From Lachnospiraceae bacterium (GTDB taxonomy: Bacteria; Bacillota_A; Clostridia; Lachnospirales; Lachnospiraceae): DNA of 10,637 nucleotides. The stretch spans positions 1-10,637 of the forward strand of contig JAGBQU010000042.1 in assembly GCA_017632755.1 (NCBI GenBank), in the 5' to 3' direction. A model generated the notes under the pieces. The model saw only the letters and a list, made by a program, of their open reading frames with translations, was not told where the DNA came from and searched no databases. Positions 7,061-10,637 of the stretch are shown one piece after another (positions within the stretch are counted from its first letter, which is position 1; every line of letters starts with the position of its first letter). A program made the position numbers and the translations under genes.

Positions 7061-7682
7061 AAATGGGATCGTACTCTTATCCTCCAAACTGGTGATGCTT
7101 TCCTTTTTCCTGTTTGGAGGAGTGCTTCTGAGAGGATTTCCATACATGGTTATGATCGCGTCCTTACCGATCGCCTTTTTTGTGATTCCGATGTTAAGAG
7201 GAGAGATACAGCTCCTTTTACCCAGAACGGAGAGAGAAAGGTGTAGGACAGCTATTGTGAAATGTATGGTAAAGGCAGCGGTATATTCGCTTTGTGTGGC
7301 GGCAGGCTATGTCATAAATATCTCGTTTTCCGGGCGCTACCACTGGGATAGGCAGATGATTGCTTTTGTGGGGATCATGGAGGTCTTTTTATTCCTCGGA
7401 TATTTTAATTATGCACTTTCGGCAGAGCAGATAGGCAATAGGCCGTTTGTCTTTAGCGAACGTGAGACGAAAAGAGAGATTGCAATGGCTCTGGTGCCGC
7501 TTCTGGCATTTGTCTATCTGTGGATCTTAACTTTACAGGAGATGAGCGGTCTTGACTGGTTTGACTTCGGAAGATCGCAGAATGCGGTAGATCTTGCCGG
7601 TGCGGCCCTCCTTTTGATTACCCTGTGCCTTGTGACAAGAAAGCAGTTAAAGCGTCTGGATCAAACGGAATATCAGTCATAA
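7029..7682 (+). CDS. ABC-2-type membrane protein, permease partner of ABC subunit 1
   Basis: A 217-residue integral membrane protein with about six hydrophobic segments (near residues 14-34, 38-56, 83-100, 110-130, 151-169 and 187-202). Between the second and third lies LLLPRTERER (62-71), resembling the cytoplasmic LP-x-S/T-x-x-E segment common in ABC-2-family permeases. No signal peptidase site or soluble domain is seen. AGGAGG at 7015-7020 lies 8 bp before ATG 7029; an in-frame ATG at 7008 lies upstream of that site and is rejected. The start lies inside the preceding ATPase gene, so the two are probably translationally coupled and form one transporter. Family relationship is judged from topology and context, not from a strong signature. 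Confidence 0.85.
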   Translation: MKQVWRELKAENGIVLLSSKLVMLSFFLFGGVLLRGFPYMVMIASLPIAFFVIPMLRGEIQLLLPRTERERCRTAIVKCMVKAAVYSLCVAAGYVINISFSGRYHWDRQMIAFVGIMEVFLFLGYFNYALSAEQIGNRPFVFSERETKREIAMALVPLLAFVYLWILTLQEMSGLDWFDFGRSQNAVDLAGAALLLITLCLVTRKQLKRLDQTEYQS

Positions 7683-7746
7683 GAAATGCTTGTAAAAAAG
7701 AGGAATACAACAGGAAGGAAGCGCTTTAGAGGAAAGGAAGAGAGGA

Positions 7747-8121
7747 ATGAATATTCGCATTCAGACAAAGAGTGGTGTTCCGATCTATGAACAGATCAAA
7801 AAGCAGCTGGGTGATCTGATCCTTGGCGGAGTGCTGGGGGAGGCGGAGGCACTGCCCTCGATCAGAAGCCTTGCAGGTGATCTGAAGATCAGTGTGATCA
7901 CGACAAAACGGGCATATGAGGATCTGGAAAAGGAGGGTCTGATATACTCAGTCCCGGGAAAGGGCTTTTATGTAGATAACCCGGACAAAGAATATCTGCA
8001 GGAAAAGAAGGTATATGGTCTGGAGGAGGAACTGGCAGGTTTGCTGGATACCTGCAGACAGTCCGGCCTTTCCAAAGAAGAAGTCAAAGAGCTGGTTGAC
8101 CTGCTTTGGCAGGAGGCATAG
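7747..8121 (+). CDS. GntR-family transcriptional regulator, YtrA subfamily
   Basis: A 124-residue regulator, the short length typical of YtrA-type GntR proteins, which have a winged helix but only a short dimerisation tail and no large effector domain. The winged helix runs from GVPIYEQIKKQL (10-21) through LPSIRSLAGDL and TTKRAYEDLEKEGLI to the wing GKGFYV. The last 45 residues form predicted helices. AAAGGAAG at 7733-7740 precedes the ATG by 6 bp. It lies 64 bp after the membrane protein gene and 30 bp before the second ATPase, in the middle of the operon. YtrA-family members repress their own ABC operon and respond to cell-envelope stress or antibiotics. A matching palindrome lies on the operon promoter. 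Confidence 0.93.
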   Translation: MNIRIQTKSGVPIYEQIKKQLGDLILGGVLGEAEALPSIRSLAGDLKISVITTKRAYEDLEKEGLIYSVPGKGFYVDNPDKEYLQEKKVYGLEEELAGLLDTCRQSGLSKEEVKELVDLLWQEA

Positions 8122-8151
8122 GCAGATCGCGGTTTGTTTTAAGGAGATGCG

Positions 8152-8892
8152 ATGTTAGAGGTAAAAAATGTAAATTATCAATTGCATACTGAATGGGGAA
8201 AAAGAACAGACTTCTCGATACGGAATGTCAACTTTTCCCTGGAGGATGGTTATCTGATGTGTCTGCTCGGAAAGAACGGAGCAGGAAAGAGTACGCTGCT
8301 TAAGCTGTTATACGGTTTGCATGAGCCGGATGCGGGCAGCATTTCCTGGAAGGATATGGATTCGGTTCGCTGTAAGGAACGCTTTCGACAAGAGGTGGCC
8401 TATGTCGGGGAGGAAGATATGTTTTTCCCGGAGGAGATGATCGGAGAGAGTGTGCGCATTCTCTCAGGATTGTATACACGCTTTTCGATGAATGTTTTCA
8501 TGGATCATATCTGCGGATTTGATCTGGATAAGAAGGTATTGGAGCAAAAAATGGATGAACTTTCCACAGGAGAGAGAATGCAGGTCCAGCTTGCGTTTGC
8601 TTTGGCAAGAAAGCCTCAGTTGCTGCTTTTGGACGAACCGATGGCCAATCTGGATCCGGTGTTTCGCGTAAAGTTTATGGAAATATTGCAACAGCTGATC
8701 GCCGGGGAGGGGGTCACCGTTATTCTTTCCACGCATGTTCCGGAGGAGGTGGAGGATGTTGCCGATTATATCGGCATCCTGAGAAAGGGTGAGATGGTGT
8801 GCTGTGGCGATAGGGAATCGGTGCTGCAGCATCACGATACGCTCAGAGAAGTGTTGCAAAATACAGGTAATAAGTTGGAGGGAAAAGAGTGA
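8152..8892 (+). CDS. ABC transporter ATP-binding protein, subunit 2
   Basis: A 246-residue ABC ATPase with Walker A GKNGAGKS (40-47), a signature LSTGE (137-141), Walker B LLLLDEP (157-163) with ANLD, and switch His 195 (STH). As in the first ATPase, the Q-loop lacks glutamine and reads VAYVGEEDMFF (82-92). It has only a short tail after the nucleotide-binding domain, so it is not a simple duplicate of the first ATPase. AAGGAG at 8141-8146 lies 5 bp before the ATG. Its TGA shares one base with the ATG of the next gene, so it is likely paired with that membrane protein. It could instead form a heterodimer with ATPase 1. Confidence 0.93.
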   Translation: MLEVKNVNYQLHTEWGKRTDFSIRNVNFSLEDGYLMCLLGKNGAGKSTLLKLLYGLHEPDAGSISWKDMDSVRCKERFRQEVAYVGEEDMFFPEEMIGESVRILSGLYTRFSMNVFMDHICGFDLDKKVLEQKMDELSTGERMQVQLAFALARKPQLLLLDEPMANLDPVFRVKFMEILQQLIAGEGVTVILSTHVPEEVEDVADYIGILRKGEMVCCGDRESVLQHHDTLREVLQNTGNKLEGKE

Positions 8893-10094
8893 TGACCGAT
8901 CAAATAGAAGAATTGCTTTCCTGGGTAGATAAACGGTCTGCGAAATATCGCACGGAGTATATCCTCGCAGTGATCGGATGTGCGTGTGTTTACACCTGGT
9001 ATCTGATGCTTCTGCCGGATCATGGAATGAAATTTGCGCTCTATGGAGCTCTTTTTGTATGGGTGGCATCGTTTGCCGTTGGTCACTGCTTCTGTAAAAG
9101 ATATCTGGAATTGTCCGGCAAGATCGTATCCGAAAAGATCAATCTGAGTGAGGTGATGCGGTATCATTCCTTTCCCCACGACATCTATCTTATGTGCATG
9201 CGAAGGAAGATGCGCATACACATGATTGTAATGGGTGTTGTTTTGGGCGGAGTGACTCTGCTTGACTTGTTTCTTGGCTATGGTATCCCGGAAGCGGGAG
9301 AGGTGGATCCGGCACTTTTTGTGATTCCGGCCGGCGGTATCATTGCTTTTTTTCTCGCCTATCCGGCTAATCGCAGCCTGTTTATGTGGCGCATCCGAAA
9401 CGGGAAAAAGCTGGGGTTGGAGCTGTTTGTGGGTGCCTTTGGCGGTCTGCTTCGCTTTGCTTTGTGCACGGCCTTTGGAATTGCTGCGGTGCTGATACTC
9501 GTCGTTGCATGGGGGATTGTAAATGACCGGCTCATGCCCGGTATGAGGGAGGATATCATTGTTCTTCGCTGCCATCACAGTTTGTTTGGCCTTTTGAGTG
9601 CAGTGGCAGCTATACTTCTGGGCATTTTTACTTTTTTGAAAAGCTTTGAAAAAGAGCGCAGGAGGATACTGCTTGCACTTACCGGATTGCTTGCCGTAGG
9701 TGCCGTCTGCCTGACCATATACGATGCACAGGTGTATACGGAAGTGTGTGGCCGGCAGTTTGGTGACTACTTCTTTGGAGAGCGGCATCGATACGAGATG
9801 GATCAGATCCAAAGCTTTCGCGTATATGCAAACAGAGATGATAATCTGCAGCTTGAGCTGACTTTTGCGGACGGATGTGTGTATCCGGTGCTGGGAGCTG
9901 TGCAATCCCCCAATACTTTATATGAAGATAAATTTTACAGTGATTACAACTTTGTGGCCTACTATATCCGGCAGATGAAGCTGCTTGGCATACCCGGCTC
10001 TCTGGAAGGGGAGGAAAAACTGCAAAGGTCGGTAGATTCCCTGGATCCCAAGGTGCAAGAGGGAATGCAGGAGATCCTGGAGCTGATGAGGTAA
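8892..10094 (+). CDS. Multi-pass membrane protein with soluble C-terminal domain, partner of ABC subunit 2
   Basis: A 400-residue membrane protein I do not recognise as a named family. About seven hydrophobic segments are seen (near 22-41, 48-66, 109-130, 141-159, 178-210, 230-249 and 259-277). They are followed by a polar domain of about 120 residues (279-400) rich in aromatic and acidic residues. Basic loops at 103-110 and 250-258 suggest cytoplasmic sides. GGAGGG at 8877-8882 precedes ATG 8892 by 9 bp; GTG at 8889 is an alternative start one codon earlier. The 1-bp overlap with the ATPase gene argues that it is the membrane part of that transporter. Its size and extra domain set it apart from the 217-residue permease earlier in the operon. 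The C-terminal domain may sense or bind substrate, but this is speculation. Confidence 0.85.
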   Translation: MTDQIEELLSWVDKRSAKYRTEYILAVIGCACVYTWYLMLLPDHGMKFALYGALFVWVASFAVGHCFCKRYLELSGKIVSEKINLSEVMRYHSFPHDIYLMCMRRKMRIHMIVMGVVLGGVTLLDLFLGYGIPEAGEVDPALFVIPAGGIIAFFLAYPANRSLFMWRIRNGKKLGLELFVGAFGGLLRFALCTAFGIAAVLILVVAWGIVNDRLMPGMREDIIVLRCHHSLFGLLSAVAAILLGIFTFLKSFEKERRRILLALTGLLAVGAVCLTIYDAQVYTEVCGRQFGDYFFGERHRYEMDQIQSFRVYANRDDNLQLELTFADGCVYPVLGAVQSPNTLYEDKFYSDYNFVAYYIRQMKLLGIPGSLEGEEKLQRSVDSLDPKVQEGMQEILELMR

Positions 10095-10106
10095 TCAAGA
10101 TCTGAA

Positions 10107-10266
10107 TGTGACTATTCGGAATCTCTTTTGCAAAACCTAATGCTTCGCATTTGATATCGCTTCGCGATATCTGTTTTGCCCATGTGATTACTTCGCCATA
10201 TGCGCAAGCTATGGCTTTCGTGCAAGCATGATCCATAGCCTGCGCGCATGGCTCTGAATAGTTACA
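10107..10266. repeat. Palindromic intergenic repeat with inner hairpins
   Basis: The ends form an inverted repeat (10107-10120 and 10253-10266, 12 of 14 matching; the right end includes GAATAGTTAC). Inside are a hairpin with a perfect 8-bp stem and TTC loop (10153-10171), a smaller AATGC/GCATT hairpin with the same loop (10139-10151), outer GCAAAAC/GTTTTGC arms (10130-10136 and 10173-10179) and a 19-bp arm pair (10196-10214 with 10233-10251, 16 of 19 matching). CTTCGC occurs three times (10143, 10160, 10191). There is no T run, so it does not look like a standard terminator. It starts 13 bp after the last ABC gene. A non-autonomous mobile element or REP-like repeat is inferred; its sequence is different from the palindrome at 4954-5223. 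Confidence 0.78.
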
Positions 10267-10271
10267 TCTAA

Positions 10272-10573
10272 ATAAGCAGCGATCAAGAAATAGCAGATCT
10301 TTGTGCGATTCTGACCTGAATAAGGGATATACATGGGGCGGCAGTAGCATTAGAACAACATAGCGCTGCGGGAAATCGTCTAAAAAGCCTCACTTGGAGC
10401 GTGGCACCGGAAACCGTGGATGTAGAGCTGACCGGGCAACACGCGAAAAGAGGAAAAGTGCGATTTTGCGTGCCAGAACGCATGGCAAATGATGCCCGAT
10501 AGATGATGCCCGATACCCGGAAATAGAAGTTGCGCTTGCCCTTCTTATGTGTTACCATGATCTCAAAGCATAA
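10272..10573 (+). pseudogene. Possible gene remnant broken by a stop codon and a 14-bp duplication
   Basis: No intact gene is evident here. One + strand frame is open for 60 codons (10320-10499) with ordinary codon use and a protein-like composition. It is preceded by a TGA at 10317 and 15 further open codons back to 10272. It ends at TAG 10500, which lies in the first copy of a 14-bp tandem duplication (ATGATGCCCGATA at 10489-10501 and 10503-10515). If one copy is removed, the frame continues for about 20 more codons to TAA 10571. This is what a decayed C-terminal gene fragment would look like. I recognise no family. The opposite strand is also open (10283-10558, 91 codons, no good ribosome binding site), so coding on either strand is uncertain. 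Confidence 0.3.
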
Positions 10574-10637
10574 GTTATTTCAATCGTTTATTATTTGAAT
10601 CAAATCTAAGAAAATCTATCTATTTATCTGAAATCTC
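10574..10637. other. AT-rich end of window with a short palindrome
   Basis: No gene is seen. The stretch is strongly AT-rich and contains ATTTGA-A-TCAAAT (10593-10605), a perfect 6-bp inverted repeat around one base. It could be an operator or promoter region for a gene beyond the right edge. Confidence 0.3.

Noticed and set aside
7690..7710. TTGTA-N11-TACAA inverted repeat before the GntR gene as a second operator
   Set aside because: The arms are only 5 bp, the spacing differs from the operator at 6082, and no promoter boxes accompany it.
8832..9905. 357-codon open frame on the minus strand
   Set aside because: It lies entirely opposite the ATPase/membrane protein genes, has a His/Lys/Gln-rich unlikely composition and resembles no family; the + strand genes are supported by motifs, ribosome binding sites and overlaps.

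Overview
The window reads as a gut-type Clostridia genome, most likely a Lachnospiraceae relative. This is inferred from the gene families, strong AGGAGG-type ribosome binding sites, moderate GC, a YtrA-type GntR regulator and large palindromic intergenic repeats. No rRNA, tRNA, CRISPR array, integrase or transposase is visible. All real genes are on the + strand.

Bases 1-4879 are a polyamine operon. It holds the C-terminal end of an Orn/Lys/Arg-type decarboxylase (arginine decarboxylase, speA), an aminopropyltransferase (speE), an agmatinase-family ureohydrolase (speB), a saccharopine-dehydrogenase-like carboxyspermidine dehydrogenase, and a carboxy(nor)spermidine decarboxylase (nspC). The simplest reading is arginine to agmatine to putrescine to spermidine. 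The operon combines two ways of adding the aminopropyl group: decarboxylated-SAM transfer (SpeE) and reductive condensation with aspartate semialdehyde (dehydrogenase plus decarboxylase). No speD is in view. Whether the aminopropyl acceptor is putrescine or agmatine is open, and this is the main metabolic question here.

Bases 4880-5249 are noncoding and hold a large, imperfect, nested palindrome. A FabG-like short-chain dehydrogenase (5250-6005) follows and ends in a clear intrinsic terminator (about 6025-6057).

A near-consensus sigma-A promoter (6059-6087) abuts that terminator. Its -10 box overlaps a perfect TATAC-N5-GTATA inverted repeat, a plausible operator. It drives a five-gene unit (6122-10094): ABC ATPase 1, a 6-TM membrane protein, a YtrA-family GntR repressor, ABC ATPase 2, and a large 7-TM protein with a soluble C-terminal domain. 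The genes overlap or are closely spaced, as in Ytr-type self-regulated ABC exporter operons.

The last 540 bases have no intact gene. They contain a second palindromic repeat (10107-10266) with inner hairpins, and a stretch that may be a gene remnant (about 10272-10573) broken by a stop codon and a 14-bp tandem duplication.
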